From Rhodococcus sp. CH91 (lineage in GTDB: Bacteria > Actinomycetota > Actinomycetes > Mycobacteriales > Mycobacteriaceae), in the NCBI RefSeq assembly GCF_022554085.1, contig NZ_JAKFYR010000009.1, positions 124,001 to 188,000 on the forward strand: a stretch of 64,000 nt of DNA, given 5' to 3'. The translations under genes and the position numbers were made by a program. The notes under the pieces were generated by a model that was not told where the DNA came from, searched no databases, and saw only the letters and a list, made by a program, of their open reading frames with translations. Shown here piece after piece: positions 9,402 through 18,149 of the stretch (positions are counted from its first letter, which is position 1; each line of letters opens with the position of its first letter).

Positions 9402-10231
9402 GCGACCGCCTCCTCGCCGAGGAGTGTGGTGCGGTGCAGCAGCCGGGGAGACGTGGGGGAGTAGGGAACTGCTCGATGCAGCATGCCGGTGTTGTCCCAC
9501 AGCACCAGATCACCGGGACGCCAGTGGTGACGAAGGGAGAAACGCGGCTGTGTGGACCAGGCGAGCAGTCTGCCGAGGAGGCGCCGCCCCTTCTCTTCCG
9601 GCCAGCCGACGACATGCGATGCGGTCGCCCCGATGAGCAGCGACTTGCGGCCGCTGCGTCTCGTCCAGACGAGTGGATGCTCGCGCTCGGGAACCCGCGC
9701 CCAGGCCGCCAGCTGCTTCTCGGTCGGGTCCGGATTCGCCAGACGCTGCGCGGTCGCGAAACTGTGGACGACGCGGAGATTCTCGAATTCGGCCTTGTCC
9801 CGATCGGACAGGGCCTCGTAGGCGGCATAGGTGTTCGCGAACTCGGTGTCGCCCCCTTCGTCCGACACGCGCAGGGCCGTGAGGAGAGTTCCCTTCTGAG
9901 GGATCTCGTCGGTGGCGCCGTCGATGTGCCAGTGGAAGGTGCCCTGGTTGTACGAGGCGAGCACCGTCTCGGCCGGGTCGAGACTGATCGCCGACACCTC
10001 CGGATGGTCTTCCCGGCCACCCATGCGGGGGACGACCACCTCGCCGAGCATCCGGCTCAGCGTCACGAGATCGGCGTCGCCGATGCCGGATTCGCGGAAG
10101 ACGACGACACCGTATTCGTCGACGAGTTCACGGCAACGTTCGGCCGCGCGCGGATCGGTCAGGGAGCGTCCGTCGACGCCGGAGATCTCGATGCCGATCT
10201 CCGCGGAGATCGGCTGGGTATCGGCAAACAC
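9398..10231 (-). CDS. TauD/TfdA-family Fe(II)/2-oxoglutarate dioxygenase
   Basis: A 277-aa non-haem iron dioxygenase that would couple 2-oxoglutarate decarboxylation to substrate hydroxylation. The iron triad is visible as HxD (His102, Asp104 in FHWHIDG) and distal His252 (GMLHR), with the 2-oxoglutarate-binding Arg263 (SPTSPR). GTG at 10229-10231 is favoured because GGAGGAG precedes it at good spacing. The family cleaves sulfonates, phenoxy-acids and other hydroxylatable C-S, C-O or C-N compounds. It is followed by the coupled SnoaL-like gene and the solute-binding protein and is divergent from a luciferase-like monooxygenase. Substrate unknown. Confidence 0.88.
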   Translation of the reverse strand: MFADTQPISAEIGIEISGVDGRSLTDPRAAERCRELVDEYGVVVFRESGIGDADLVTLSRMLGEVVVPRMGGREDHPEVSAISLDPAETVLASYNQGTFHWHIDGATDEIPQKGTLLTALRVSDEGGDTEFANTYAAYEALSDRDKAEFENLRVVHSFATAQRLANPDPTEKQLAAWARVPEREHPLVWTRRSGRKSLLIGATASHVVGWPEEKGRRLLGRLLAWSTQPRFSLRHHWRPGDLVLWDNTGMLHRAVPYSPTSPRLLHRTTLLGEEAVA

Positions 10232-10258
10232 GGGGGTCTCCTCCGATAGGGAATTAAC

Positions 10259-10277
10259 ACTCTCCTTACATGAGAGT
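10259..10277. promoter_or_regulatory. Inverted repeat in the TauD/luciferase-like divergent promoter
   Basis: ACTCTC-N7-GAGAGT lies in the 91-bp gap between two divergent genes. Its position and symmetry fit an operator for a regulator encoded elsewhere, which could control both units. No regulator gene is adjacent. Inferred from symmetry only. Confidence 0.45.
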
Positions 10278-10322
10278 ACTGTTCTCGTCAATAAATGGGA
10301 ACGCGCACAGTGGAGGTGCATC

Positions 10323-11240
10323 ATGCGGATCGGACTCACGGGCGGCGCGTCGTCCACGGACGGAATCGTGCGGCAGGCCCGGAAAGCGGAGGCGGACGGC
10401 TTCACGTCGTTGTGGTTCGCGAGCACGGTTGCGGGAGATCCACTGGCGGCCCTCGCGGTGGCCGGTCGCGAGACCGCCTCGATCGAACTCGGCACCGCTG
10501 TGCTCCAGACCTTCCCGTGCCACCCGTTGCTCCAGGCGAACCGGGCCGCGGCGGTGGCCGAAGCGATGGGACGACCCGGCTTCACGCTCGGTCTCGGCCC
10601 GTCGCACGAGAGCGTGGTCCGGGAGGTCTACGGACTGTCGTACGACACTCCCGGCCGGAACACCGAGGAGTACATCCGGATCGTCACCGCTCTGCTGCAG
10701 GGTGAGGACGTCGACTTCCGGGGCGGTGACTGGTCCGTCCGCAGCGAGGGACGGATGGTTGCCGTCGCACACGAGGTGCCGGTCCTGCTGTCCGCCATGT
10801 CCCCGCGGATGCTGCGAGTGGCGGGTCGGTACGCCGGCGGGACGGTTCTGTGGATGGCGTCGCCGAAGGTGATCGAGTCGCGGATCTCTCCTGCGATCCG
10901 CGCGGCCGCCGAGCGTTCCGGCCGGCCGGAACCGCGCATCGTGGCCGGCCTGCCCGTCGCCGTGCACGACGACGTGGATGCGGCCCGCGAGGCCGTCGCC
11001 GCGACCGCGACCTCCTATGCCGGGATGCCGAGCTACCGGCGTGTCCTGGAGGAAGGGGGCGCGAGCAGTCCGGCGGACATCGCGATCGTCGGAGACGAGG
11101 AATCGGTTCGCCGGCAACTGCAGGGATTACTCGATGCCGGCGCCACCGACATCTGGGCGGCGATCGTCCCGGTGGGAAGCGACACGCGTGCCTCGGTGGA
11201 ACGGACGCGGGCTCTGCTGAGTGCGCTCACCGCCGACTGA
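10323..11240 (+). CDS. Luciferase-like (LLM) flavin or F420-dependent oxidoreductase
   Basis: A 305-aa TIM-barrel protein of the bacterial luciferase-like superfamily. It begins MRIGLTGGASSTDGIVRQAR and contains SLWFASTVAGDPLAALAVAGR (about 30-50), the family segment TLGLGPSHESVVREVYG (about 88-104) and VLLSAMSPRMLRVAG with a typical GG. The pattern is closer to actinobacterial F420-dependent enzymes than to FMN luciferases, but the cofactor cannot be fixed from sequence. GGAGGTG precedes the ATG. Divergent from the TauD-like operon across a possible operator, suggesting oxidative attack on a shared substrate. Confidence 0.82.
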   Translation: MRIGLTGGASSTDGIVRQARKAEADGFTSLWFASTVAGDPLAALAVAGRETASIELGTAVLQTFPCHPLLQANRAAAVAEAMGRPGFTLGLGPSHESVVREVYGLSYDTPGRNTEEYIRIVTALLQGEDVDFRGGDWSVRSEGRMVAVAHEVPVLLSAMSPRMLRVAGRYAGGTVLWMASPKVIESRISPAIRAAAERSGRPEPRIVAGLPVAVHDDVDAAREAVAATATSYAGMPSYRRVLEEGGASSPADIAIVGDEESVRRQLQGLLDAGATDIWAAIVPVGSDTRASVERTRALLSALTAD

Positions 11241-11261
11241 TCGCCGGCACGAAACGCCGAA

Positions 11262-11309
11262 ACCGGTGCCGTCGTCGACTTCTCGCGAAGATTCGACGAC
11301 GACACCGGT
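11262..11309. terminator. Bidirectional terminator, LLM gene and ipdC
   Basis: Arms at 11262-11278 and 11293-11309 pair over 17 bp with one mismatch. A nested CTTC/GAAG stem closes around TCGC, so almost the whole 48 nt folds. It lies between convergent genes. Confidence 0.85.
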
Positions 11310-11323
11310 CACGAGTCAGGTTG

Positions 11324-12400
11324 TCAGGCAGAGAGCTCCGTGCTGCGGAGCGCGGCGAGAGCGTCGATGCGCTCGACGGCCTCGGCCACGATCCGGTCGA
11401 TCAGCTCCTGGCAGCTCGGCAGGTCGTCGAGCATGCCGACGACCTGGCCCGAGGCGAGGACACCGGCGTCGGTGTTGCCTTCCACGAGGCCGGCCTTGAG
11501 GAGCATCGGGGTGTTGGCGGCCATGATGATCTGCTGCCAGGTGCGGTCGCTCGCCTTCTTCATGGCGAGTCCGTCCTTGACCAGGGTCGACCACTTCATC
11601 CCGGTCATGGCCTTGAACTTGGTCGCGTTCCGGGCAGCTGCGATCAGACCCTTCGCGTAGCTGGAACGTTCGAGGCTGTTCACGAGGTCGGTGTTGAGCA
11701 CCCGGTGCGGCATGCCGTCGACCTTGAGTGAGACCGTCGTGTCCTGGAGACCACGGGCGAGGTACTGCTGCTTGACCGAATCGGGCACCGCGCTGTCGCT
11801 GGTGAGCAGGAAGCGCGTTCCCATGGCGACACCTGCGGCGCCGTAGGACAGTGCGGCCGCGAGCCCGCGACCGTCGAAGAAGCCACCGGCCGCGACCACC
11901 GGGATGTCGACGGCGTCCAGCACGCTCGGGAGCAGCAGGGTCGTCGCGACCGGACCGGTGTGCCCACCGCCCTCACCGCCCTGGACGATCACCGCGTCGG
12001 CCCCCCACGAGGCGACCTTCACGGCATGCTTGGCAGCGCCGATCGACGGGATCACGACGATGCCGTGATCCTTGAGCTTGGCGATCAGCTCCTTCTTCGG
12101 TGCGAGGGCGAACGAGGCGACCTTGACCTTCTCGCGGATCAGCAGGTCGATGCGCTCGCCGGCATCCGAAGCGTCGGCGCGCATGTTCACACCGAACGGC
12201 TTGTCGGTCAGCGACTTGGTCTTCGCGACCGCCGCTTCGAGCTCGGCGTAGGTCATCGTCGCGGAAGCGAGGATGCCGAGTCCACCCGCATTGGAGGTCG
12301 CGGCGGTCAGGCGAGGACCGGAGACCCATCCCATGCCCGTCTGGACGATGGGATGCTCGATCCCGATCAGGTCCGTCAGCGCGGTGCGCAGGGTGGTCAC
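11324..12400 (-). CDS. ipdC: IpdC, flavin-dependent reductase of the steroid C/D-ring pathway (Rv3553 type)
   Basis: Cytoplasmic FMN oxidoreductase of the nitronate monooxygenase/FabK-like TIM-barrel family, 358 aa. In the M. tuberculosis and Rhodococcus pathway IpdC (Rv3553) acts with IpdF on 5-hydroxy-HIP-CoA intermediates before C-ring opening. Visible: N-terminal HPIVQTGMGWVSGPRLTAA, FMN loop segments VQGGEGGGHTG and VVAAGGFFDGRGLAAALSYG, and GVAMGTRFLLTSDSAV, all typical of the family. The ATG overlaps the end of ipdB by 4 bp, and the order echA20-ipdA-ipdB-ipdC equals Rv3550-Rv3553. Last gene of the operon, followed by a strong hairpin. Confidence 0.9.
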   Translation of the reverse strand: MTTLRTALTDLIGIEHPIVQTGMGWVSGPRLTAATSNAGGLGILASATMTYAELEAAVAKTKSLTDKPFGVNMRADASDAGERIDLLIREKVKVASFALAPKKELIAKLKDHGIVVIPSIGAAKHAVKVASWGADAVIVQGGEGGGHTGPVATTLLLPSVLDAVDIPVVAAGGFFDGRGLAAALSYGAAGVAMGTRFLLTSDSAVPDSVKQQYLARGLQDTTVSLKVDGMPHRVLNTDLVNSLERSSYAKGLIAAARNATKFKAMTGMKWSTLVKDGLAMKKASDRTWQQIIMAANTPMLLKAGLVEGNTDAGVLASGQVVGMLDDLPSCQELIDRIVAEAVERIDALAALRSTELSA

Positions 12401-13155
12401 AGTGCGACCTCGCGGTCGCGCAATCCCTTGGGATCGATCACGTCACGGATCAGACGCAGTTCCTCGGCGGTGGGCTCGCGGGTCACGCCCACCTCGTCCA
12501 GGCCGGCGACCTCGAAGGAGGTGTTCTCGGCGACGGTGGCGGCGTCCACACCCGGATGCAGGCTGAGGGCTCGGAAGGTGTGGTCCGGGCCGCCGAAGTC
12601 GAAGACACCGAGGTTGGTGACGACGCGCGCGATGTCGAGGAAGCGGAACGCCGGGTTGCTCGGGTCGACGCGGTCGTAGCCGACGCCGGAGACGATGTCG
12701 ACCTGGTCGACGAACACACGTGCGGAGTGCTTGCCGACCCAGTAGCTGGTGGCGTGGTTGATGGTGTTTCCGGGAGCTCCACGCACGCCGAACATCTGGC
12801 GCGTCGGCTGCTGCAGCGGACCGAAGGCCGACAGGTTCTGGTTGCCGTACCGGTCGATCTGGTTGGCGCCCATCACCACGTGGCGCCGGCCCGAGGCGAC
12901 GACGTCGAACACCTTGCGGAAGGGCATCCATCCCTCGATCGGCGCCTTCGCTCCGAGAGCGGGGACGTCGGCGAGGATGAGCGCTTCACCGTCGGTGATC
13001 AGCAGATCCGGTTCGGTGGTGAGCTTGGCCAGCCGCGCGCCGATCTGCGGCAGCGTCGCCATCGGGCTCGCCATGATCTCGCCGGCGCCGGAGAAGATGT
13101 CGGCGCATGCGATCGCGCAGTACTCGGCGCGGGTCACGGTTTCGGTGGTGGTCAT
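12397..13155 (-). CDS. ipdB: IpdB, beta subunit of COCHEA-CoA hydrolase
   Basis: Cytoplasmic subunit, 252 aa, of the IpdAB hydrolase that opens the last carbon ring (ring C) of the steroid nucleus. IpdAB has a class I CoA-transferase fold but is a ring-cleaving hydrolase. The sequence shows the CoA-transferase beta-subunit layout: an early FSGAGEIMASPMATLPQIGA, VFDVVASGRRHVVMGANQID, a GAPGNTINHATSYW loop and a C-terminal VGVTREPT. Length equals the family norm. It overlaps ipdA and ipdC by 4 bp each, so the subunits are made in coupled fashion. Confidence 0.92.
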   Translation of the reverse strand: MTTTETVTRAEYCAIACADIFSGAGEIMASPMATLPQIGARLAKLTTEPDLLITDGEALILADVPALGAKAPIEGWMPFRKVFDVVASGRRHVVMGANQIDRYGNQNLSAFGPLQQPTRQMFGVRGAPGNTINHATSYWVGKHSARVFVDQVDIVSGVGYDRVDPSNPAFRFLDIARVVTNLGVFDFGGPDHTFRALSLHPGVDAATVAENTSFEVAGLDEVGVTREPTAEELRLIRDVIDPKGLRDREVAL

Positions 13156-14030
13156 GCCTGCTCCTGTGCGAACTTCTGGACTGCGGACTGGTAGTCGTCC
13201 TCGCTGCCCGAGAGGAAGCGGTCGACGAATGCCTTCCAGGACTCGGGATCCTTGGCGGACTCGGCGTAGTGGCGCTGGAACTTCTCGTCACGCCCGTAGC
13301 TGTCGCCGGCCAGGGTGAAGTGTGCGCCGTTCGGTGCCTCGACCACACCGTCGACCATCATGCGGTTGAGGATGAGGGACTGCAGGGGAACGGACTTGAC
13401 GAGTTCGTCGGTGTCGACGATGCGCTCGACCGACACGTAACGCTTCTCCGCGGCCATGCAGTAGAGATCGTCGAAGTACGGGTCGACACCGGTGTACGCG
13501 GCGTTGCCGTGCACGTCGCCGATGTTGAGGTGCACGAACGAGGCGTCGAGGTTCAGCGCGGGCATCGCGATGAGCGTCTCGGTACCGTCGGGCCCGGCGT
13601 ACGGCGAGGTGACGGTCTTCAGTTCGCCGTCCCAGAAGTCGGGCACGGCCGAACCCAGTCCGGCGCGGATGGGCAGGAAGGGCAGTCGCGCTGCAGCGGC
13701 TTCGAGGCCGCACTTGATCATGCCCTCGTCCATCTCGCGGGCAACGATCTCGCCGTTGATGCGGGCCTTGGCGAACCACGGGTCGTAGAACGGTGCCGAG
13801 TCGAGGGAGACGAAGCCGTAGTACGCCTTCTTGACCTTGCCGGCCGAGCAGAGCAGGCCGAGATCGGGGCCGCCGTAGGTCACGACGGTGAGGTCGGTGA
13901 TGTCCGACCGCAGGATGGCGCGGACGAATGCCATCGGCTTCCGGCGCGATCCCCAGCCACCGAGGCCGATGGTCATTCCGCTGCGCAGCTCGCCGACCAC
14001 GTCGTCGAGCGACATCTTCTTGTCACGCAT
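13152..14030 (-). CDS. ipdA: IpdA, alpha subunit of COCHEA-CoA hydrolase
   Basis: Alpha subunit, 292 aa, of the IpdAB ring-C hydrolase. N-terminus MRDKKMSLDDVVGELRSGMT leads into the GGWGSRRKPMAFVRAILRS segment of the CoA-transferase fold; later VVTYGGPDLGLLCSAGKVKK and GAHFTLAGDSYGRDEKFQRHY are characteristic of IpdA. AGGAG precedes the ATG. ipdA follows echA20 after 28 bp and overlaps ipdB by 4 bp. Ring-degradation genes of this set belong to the KstR2 regulon in M. tuberculosis; here a palindrome in front of echA20 is the candidate operator. Confidence 0.93.
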   Translation of the reverse strand: MRDKKMSLDDVVGELRSGMTIGLGGWGSRRKPMAFVRAILRSDITDLTVVTYGGPDLGLLCSAGKVKKAYYGFVSLDSAPFYDPWFAKARINGEIVAREMDEGMIKCGLEAAAARLPFLPIRAGLGSAVPDFWDGELKTVTSPYAGPDGTETLIAMPALNLDASFVHLNIGDVHGNAAYTGVDPYFDDLYCMAAEKRYVSVERIVDTDELVKSVPLQSLILNRMMVDGVVEAPNGAHFTLAGDSYGRDEKFQRHYAESAKDPESWKAFVDRFLSGSEDDYQSAVQKFAQEQA

Positions 14031-14058
14031 GGTGTTCCGAACTCCTGGTGTGTGGGCG

Positions 14059-14820
14059 TCAGCTGTTGCTGCGCGGCTTTCCGGTCGCGACGAACTCGTC
14101 GCGGTGCTCGTCGGCGATGCCGGCGAGATTCAGTTCGAAGGTGAAGCCCTGCTCGAGGCGGTAGCTCGTCTTCACGTCGACCGGGTCGATGCGGTTGATG
14201 GCTTCCTTCGCGCGGCGGATGACGCGCGTGTCCTTCGCGGCGATCATCTCTGCGACCTCTCGTGCGACGGAGTCGAGTTCGCTGCGCGGAACGACCTTGT
14301 ACACGGAGCCGAAATGCTCGAGCTGCTGCGCCGTGACGTTCTGCGCCGTGTAGTACAGGGTGCGCATCATGTGCTGGGGGACCAGGCGCGCGAGGTGCGT
14401 CGCGGCCCCGAGGGCACCGCGGTCGACCTCGGGAAGCCCGAAGACGGCGTCGTCGGAAGCGACGATGACGTCGGCATTGCCGACCAGGCCGATTCCGCCT
14501 CCGACGCAGAAGCCGTTGACGGCGACGATCACCGGTACTTCGCAGTCGTAGACGGCGGCGAATGCGGCAGCGCAACCGTGGTTGGCGGCGATGAGGGCGT
14601 CGAAGCCCTCGGTGGCCTGCATTTCCTTGATGTCCACGCCTGCGTTGAAGCCCCTGCCCTCGGCGCGCAGGATCACCACGTGGGTGTCGAGGCTGCGCCC
14701 GGCCGTGGTGATGGCCTCGGCCAGGTCGAACCAGGCCTGTGAGGGGAGAGCGTTCACGGGCGGGAAGTCGACGGTGATCGTGGTGATACCGGCGCTGTCG
14801 GAGGTCGAGGTGATGCCCAT
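14059..14820 (-). CDS. echA20: EchA20, steroid D-ring hydrolase of the crotonase family
   Basis: Crotonase-fold enzyme, 253 aa, that hydrolytically opens ring D of the HIP-CoA-derived intermediate in actinobacterial steroid catabolism. Crotonase elements are visible: AEGRGFNAGVDIKEMQ (first oxyanion-hole loop, about residues 55-70), NGFCVGGGIGLVGNADVIVAS (about 102-122), then FGLPEVDRGALG. ATG at 14818-14820 follows AGGA. It heads the echA20-ipdA-ipdB-ipdC operon, as Rv3550-Rv3553, and faces fadA6 across 127 bp holding the 18-bp palindrome. Confidence 0.92.
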   Translation of the reverse strand: MGITSTSDSAGITTITVDFPPVNALPSQAWFDLAEAITTAGRSLDTHVVILRAEGRGFNAGVDIKEMQATEGFDALIAANHGCAAAFAAVYDCEVPVIVAVNGFCVGGGIGLVGNADVIVASDDAVFGLPEVDRGALGAATHLARLVPQHMMRTLYYTAQNVTAQQLEHFGSVYKVVPRSELDSVAREVAEMIAAKDTRVIRRAKEAINRIDPVDVKTSYRLEQGFTFELNLAGIADEHRDEFVATGKPRSNS

Positions 14821-14845
14821 GGCATGTTCCTAACGTCTGTACCGA

Positions 14846-14863
14846 ACCAAGCGATTGCTTGGT
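14846..14863. promoter_or_regulatory. KstR2-type palindrome, copy 1 (echA20/fadA6 promoter)
   Basis: ACCAAGCGATTGCTTGGT, a near-perfect inverted repeat (ACCAAGC-N4-GCTTGGT), lies between divergent echA20 and fadA6. It sits inside a 30-bp block (14839-14868) found unchanged at 46376-46405. The half-sites match the published KstR2 half-site (AnCAAG/CTTGnT), but the spacing is 6 bp rather than 2. The flanking genes are KstR2-regulon members in M. tuberculosis, which supports assignment to KstR2 or a close relative. Confidence 0.75.
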
Positions 14864-14947
14864 AAGTTAGCACAGGATAGCCGCTGGACCCAGAGGGTCG
14901 TCGTGGTCACCGGTCGTGCAGTACGACCAGAACATCGAGGAGAGAAG

Positions 14948-16165
14948 ATGCCCGAAGCAGTAATCGTGTCCGCAGTACGATCGCCGATCGGACGAGCACG
15001 TAAGGGCTCGCTCGCGTCGATCCGGCCGGACGACCTCGCGACGCAGATGGTCGCCGCGGCGCTCGCGAACGTCCCCGATCTCGACCCCACCGAGATCGAC
15101 GACCTCATGCTCGGCTGCGGCCAGCCCGCCGGCCAGTCCGGCTTCAACATGGCCCGCGTCGTCGCGGTGCAGCTCGGCTACGACTTCCTGTCCGGTGTCA
15201 CGGTCAACCGCTACTGCTCGTCGTCGCTGCAGACCACCCGCATGGCGCTGCACGCCATCAAGGCCGGCGAAGGCGACGTGTTCATCTCGGCCGGCGTCGA
15301 GTCGGTGTCGAGCTTCGTCACCGGTAACGCCGACGGCCTGCCGAACACGAAGAACCCGCTGTTCGACGATGCGCAGGCACGCAGTGCGAAGCTCGCCGAA
15401 GGCGGAGTGAAGTGGACCGACCCGCGCAGTGAGGGGCTCCTTCCGGATGTCTACCTCGGGATGGGACAGACCGCGGAGAACGTCGCCTCCTACACGGGGA
15501 TCTCGCGCGAAGACCAGGACCGCTGGGGCGTGCGTTCGCACAACCGCGCCGAGGAAGCGATCAAGAGCGGCTTCTTCGAGCGGGAGATCACCCCGGTGAC
15601 CCTCGCCGACGGCACTGTCGTCACCACCGACGACGGCCCGCGCCCGGGTACCACCTACGAGGCGGTCAGCCAGCTGAAGCCGGTCTTCCGCCCGGACGGC
15701 ACCGTGACCGCCGGCAATGCATGCCCGCTCAACGACGGTGCCGCCGCTCTGGTGATCATGTCCGACGTCAAGGCGAAGGAACTCGGACTCACCCCGCTCG
15801 CGCGCATCGTCTCCACGGGGGTCTCGGGCCTGTCGCCGGAGATCATGGGTCTGGGGCCGATCGACGCGACCCGCAAGGCCCTCGCCCACGCGAACATGGG
15901 AATCGACGACATCGATCTGTTCGAGATCAACGAGGCCTTCGCGGTCCAGGTGCTCGGTTCGGCACGTGAGCTGGGTATCGACGAGGACAAGCTCAACGTC
16001 TCCGGTGGCGCGATCGCGCTGGGTCATCCCTTCGGTATGACCGGGGCCCGCATCACCACGACGCTCATCAACAACCTGCGCACCCACGACAAGCAGTTCG
16101 GCGTCGAGACGATGTGTGTCGGCGGTGGCCAGGGCATGGCGATGGTGCTCGAGCGGCTCAGCTGA
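14948..16165 (+). CDS. fadA6: FadA6, thiolase of late steroid ring degradation
   Basis: Cytoplasmic acetyl-CoA acetyltransferase-type thiolase, 405 aa, assigned to the final thiolysis after IpdAB and FadE32 (Rv3556c type). The catalytic set is complete: nucleophile Cys90 (NRYCSSSLQ), His360 (ALGHPFGMTGAR) and Cys390 (ETMCVGGGQG), with NEAFAVQ near the third motif. ATG at 14948 follows AGGAGAGAAG. It diverges from echA20 and shares the palindromic operator, so C/D-ring genes on both strands are probably co-regulated. A hairpin separates it from the convergent ligase gene. Confidence 0.88.
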   Translation: MPEAVIVSAVRSPIGRARKGSLASIRPDDLATQMVAAALANVPDLDPTEIDDLMLGCGQPAGQSGFNMARVVAVQLGYDFLSGVTVNRYCSSSLQTTRMALHAIKAGEGDVFISAGVESVSSFVTGNADGLPNTKNPLFDDAQARSAKLAEGGVKWTDPRSEGLLPDVYLGMGQTAENVASYTGISREDQDRWGVRSHNRAEEAIKSGFFEREITPVTLADGTVVTTDDGPRPGTTYEAVSQLKPVFRPDGTVTAGNACPLNDGAAALVIMSDVKAKELGLTPLARIVSTGVSGLSPEIMGLGPIDATRKALAHANMGIDDIDLFEINEAFAVQVLGSARELGIDEDKLNVSGGAIALGHPFGMTGARITTTLINNLRTHDKQFGVETMCVGGGQGMAMVLERLS

Positions 16166-16176
16166 TCGAGGGCCTC

Positions 16177-16209
16177 ACGGGTGGGTACCGGCGTGCCGGG
16201 CCCACCCGT
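16177..16209. terminator. Bidirectional terminator, fadA6 and acyl-CoA ligase
   Basis: ACGGGTGGG (16177-16185) pairs with CCCACCCGT (16201-16209), with a nested CCGGC/GCCGG stem inside. It lies between convergent stops at 16165 and 16232. Confidence 0.75.
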
Positions 16210-16231
16210 TGCGGCCGGGGGATGCGCACGA

Positions 16232-17911
16232 TCACCAGGGGCCGTGCGTATCCCGCCACGCCTTGCGAATGATCTTCCCGGTGGCGTTGCGCGGCAGAAG
16301 GTTACGGGTCAGAGTCCACTGGGTGGGCACCTTGAAGTAGGCGAGACGTTCGGAGGCGAAAGTGGTCAGTTCCTCGGTGGTGACCGAGGAGCCCTCGACG
16401 AGGACGACCACCGCGACGACCTCCTGCCCCCATTCCGGGTGGGGAGCGCCGGTCACCATGCATTCGCGTACCGCGGGATGCTCGGACAGGACGCGTTCGA
16501 CCTCCGACGGGTAGACGTTCTCGCCGTTCTGATGGATGAGATCCGCGCGCCGGCCGACCAGTCGCAGCCGGCCGTTCTCCACGACTCCGAAATCTCCTGT
16601 GCGCAACCATCGGTCGGGGGTGATCGCCTCGGCCGTCGCGGCCTCGTCGTCCCAGTAGCCGAGCATGACGAACGGGCTGCGCACACAGATCTCGCCCACA
16701 TGACCGTCGGGGAGCCACGCCCCGGTCTGGTCCCGGATCTCCAGGCTCACCGTGATGATCGGTGCACCCACCGTGCCCGGATACTGCTCGAGTTCCGCGG
16801 CGGTGGCCACCGCGATCGAGGTGCTGCACTCGGTGATGGTGTAGCTGTCCACCATGGCGTGCTTTCCGAACGGAAGTCGTTCGCGCAGGCGCTGTTTGAA
16901 CTCCGGCGTCGACGGCTCCGACGACAGGGTGAATCGTGTCAGGGAGGTCAGATCGTATCCGTCGAGGTCCTCGTCCTCGAGCATCCGTGCCGCCATCGAC
17001 GGCACGGCCATCCAGTGCGTGACCTGCTCTGCCTCGATGAGTTCGAGCACCGGCCGCACCCCGTACCATCCCTGATTCATCACCACGGCGCTGCCGGTGG
17101 CCAGGCGCGGCACGATCGTGTTGTGCAGGCTCGTGATGTGGAACAGCGAAGACGTCAGCAGGTACCGGGAATCCGACGGCACCGCTCGGTTGTAAACTGC
17201 TCCGGTCCAGATCGTCGCGATCGCGTCGAGATACCGGTTGTAGTCGACGACGGCCAGCAGATTCCGCTGGGAATGCAGCGCCCCCTTCGGGTCGCCGCTC
17301 GTGCCGGAGGTGTACAGGAGCACCGCGGGATCGTCCTCGGCGATCCTCGGCGGTGGGGGCTGCGCGCCGTCGAATTCCTCGATCAGCCGTGGCAGGTCGT
17401 CCTCGATCGACAGCACCACGGTGCGGTCGCGGTCGATGCCGGCCACCGCCGCGGCGCGCGGGCCGTCGACGAAGACCACCCGGGGCCGGGAGTGGCGGAT
17501 GCCGAACTCGAGTTCCGGCTGGACCCACCAGGCGTTCAGACCCACGGAGATCGCGCCGAGTGCCTGCGTAGCCCAGAACACGGTGACCCATTCCGGTCTG
17601 TTCGCGGACAGGATCGCCACCCGATCGCCCGAACGCACCCCGTACCGCTCGTGGAGCGCCGCGGCCAGGGCGTACGACATGCGGGCGTTCTGGGCGAAGG
17701 TGATGCGCCGGTCGGACGTCACCAGGTACTCGCGGTCGCCCCACGCGAGGGACTGGGACAGCAGGTCCGCGACGGCGACGTCGCGTTTACGCATGACGGG
17801 CATCTCGGTGCCCAGAACTTCCTGCATCACGATCTCGAACTCGCCTCCGGGGCCGGTGAGCCGCGAGATCAGCTGATCGGAGAAGTGGGACGGGTCGGAG
17901 GGGATGCTCAT
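16232..17911 (-). CDS. Acyl-CoA ligase (ANL superfamily, FadD type)
   Basis: AMP-forming acyl-CoA synthetase, 559 aa. Motifs in order: ATP-binding [17 protein letters not shown] (near residue 200), substrate/adenylate region [11 protein letters not shown] (about 355), hinge [21 protein letters not shown] (about 440) and the C-terminal lysine in [14 protein letters not shown]. The substrate cannot be read from sequence; location beside fadA6, a MaoC hydratase and kshA suggests a steroid-derived or side-chain acid. ATG at 17909-17911 ([14 protein letters not shown]) matches related ligases; an ATG nine bases upstream is an alternative. Divergent from the MaoC gene across 238 bp with no clear operator. 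Confidence 0.82.
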   Translation of the reverse strand: MSIPSDPSHFSDQLISRLTGPGGEFEIVMQEVLGTEMPVMRKRDVAVADLLSQSLAWGDREYLVTSDRRITFAQNARMSYALAAALHERYGVRSGDRVAILSANRPEWVTVFWATQALGAISVGLNAWWVQPELEFGIRHSRPRVVFVDGPRAAAVAGIDRDRTVVLSIEDDLPRLIEEFDGAQPPPPRIAEDDPAVLLYTSGTSGDPKGALHSQRNLLAVVDYNRYLDAIATIWTGAVYNRAVPSDSRYLLTSSLFHITSLHNTIVPRLATGSAVVMNQGWYGVRPVLELIEAEQVTHWMAVPSMAARMLEDEDLDGYDLTSLTRFTLSSEPSTPEFKQRLRERLPFGKHAMVDSYTITECSTSIAVATAAELEQYPGTVGAPIITVSLEIRDQTGAWLPDGHVGEICVRSPFVMLGYWDDEAATAEAITPDRWLRTGDFGVVENGRLRLVGRRADLIHQNGENVYPSEVERVLSEHPAVRECMVTGAPHPEWGQEVVAVVVLVEGSSVTTEELTTFASERLAYFKVPTQWTLTRNLLPRNATGKIIRKAWRDTHGPW

Positions 17912-18149
17912 CGCCTGCATCCCACCGGTTCCCCTGCACGCTTCACGAACGTCCCCTCCTCCATCGAGTGCGTCTCGCCAGAATCTCACGGCCCGTCATC
18001 CCGGCTTCGAATGTACCGGTGAGTGGGACGGGCGGTGACGGGCACCACCACTCTCCCTAGCCTGTGACCTGGGCGTCTGTGGGGAAGCCGGGGTCCTGTG
18101 TCCGTAGGGCCGCCGCCCGGCGCCGTACGTCAGAAAGGACTCCATTCGA

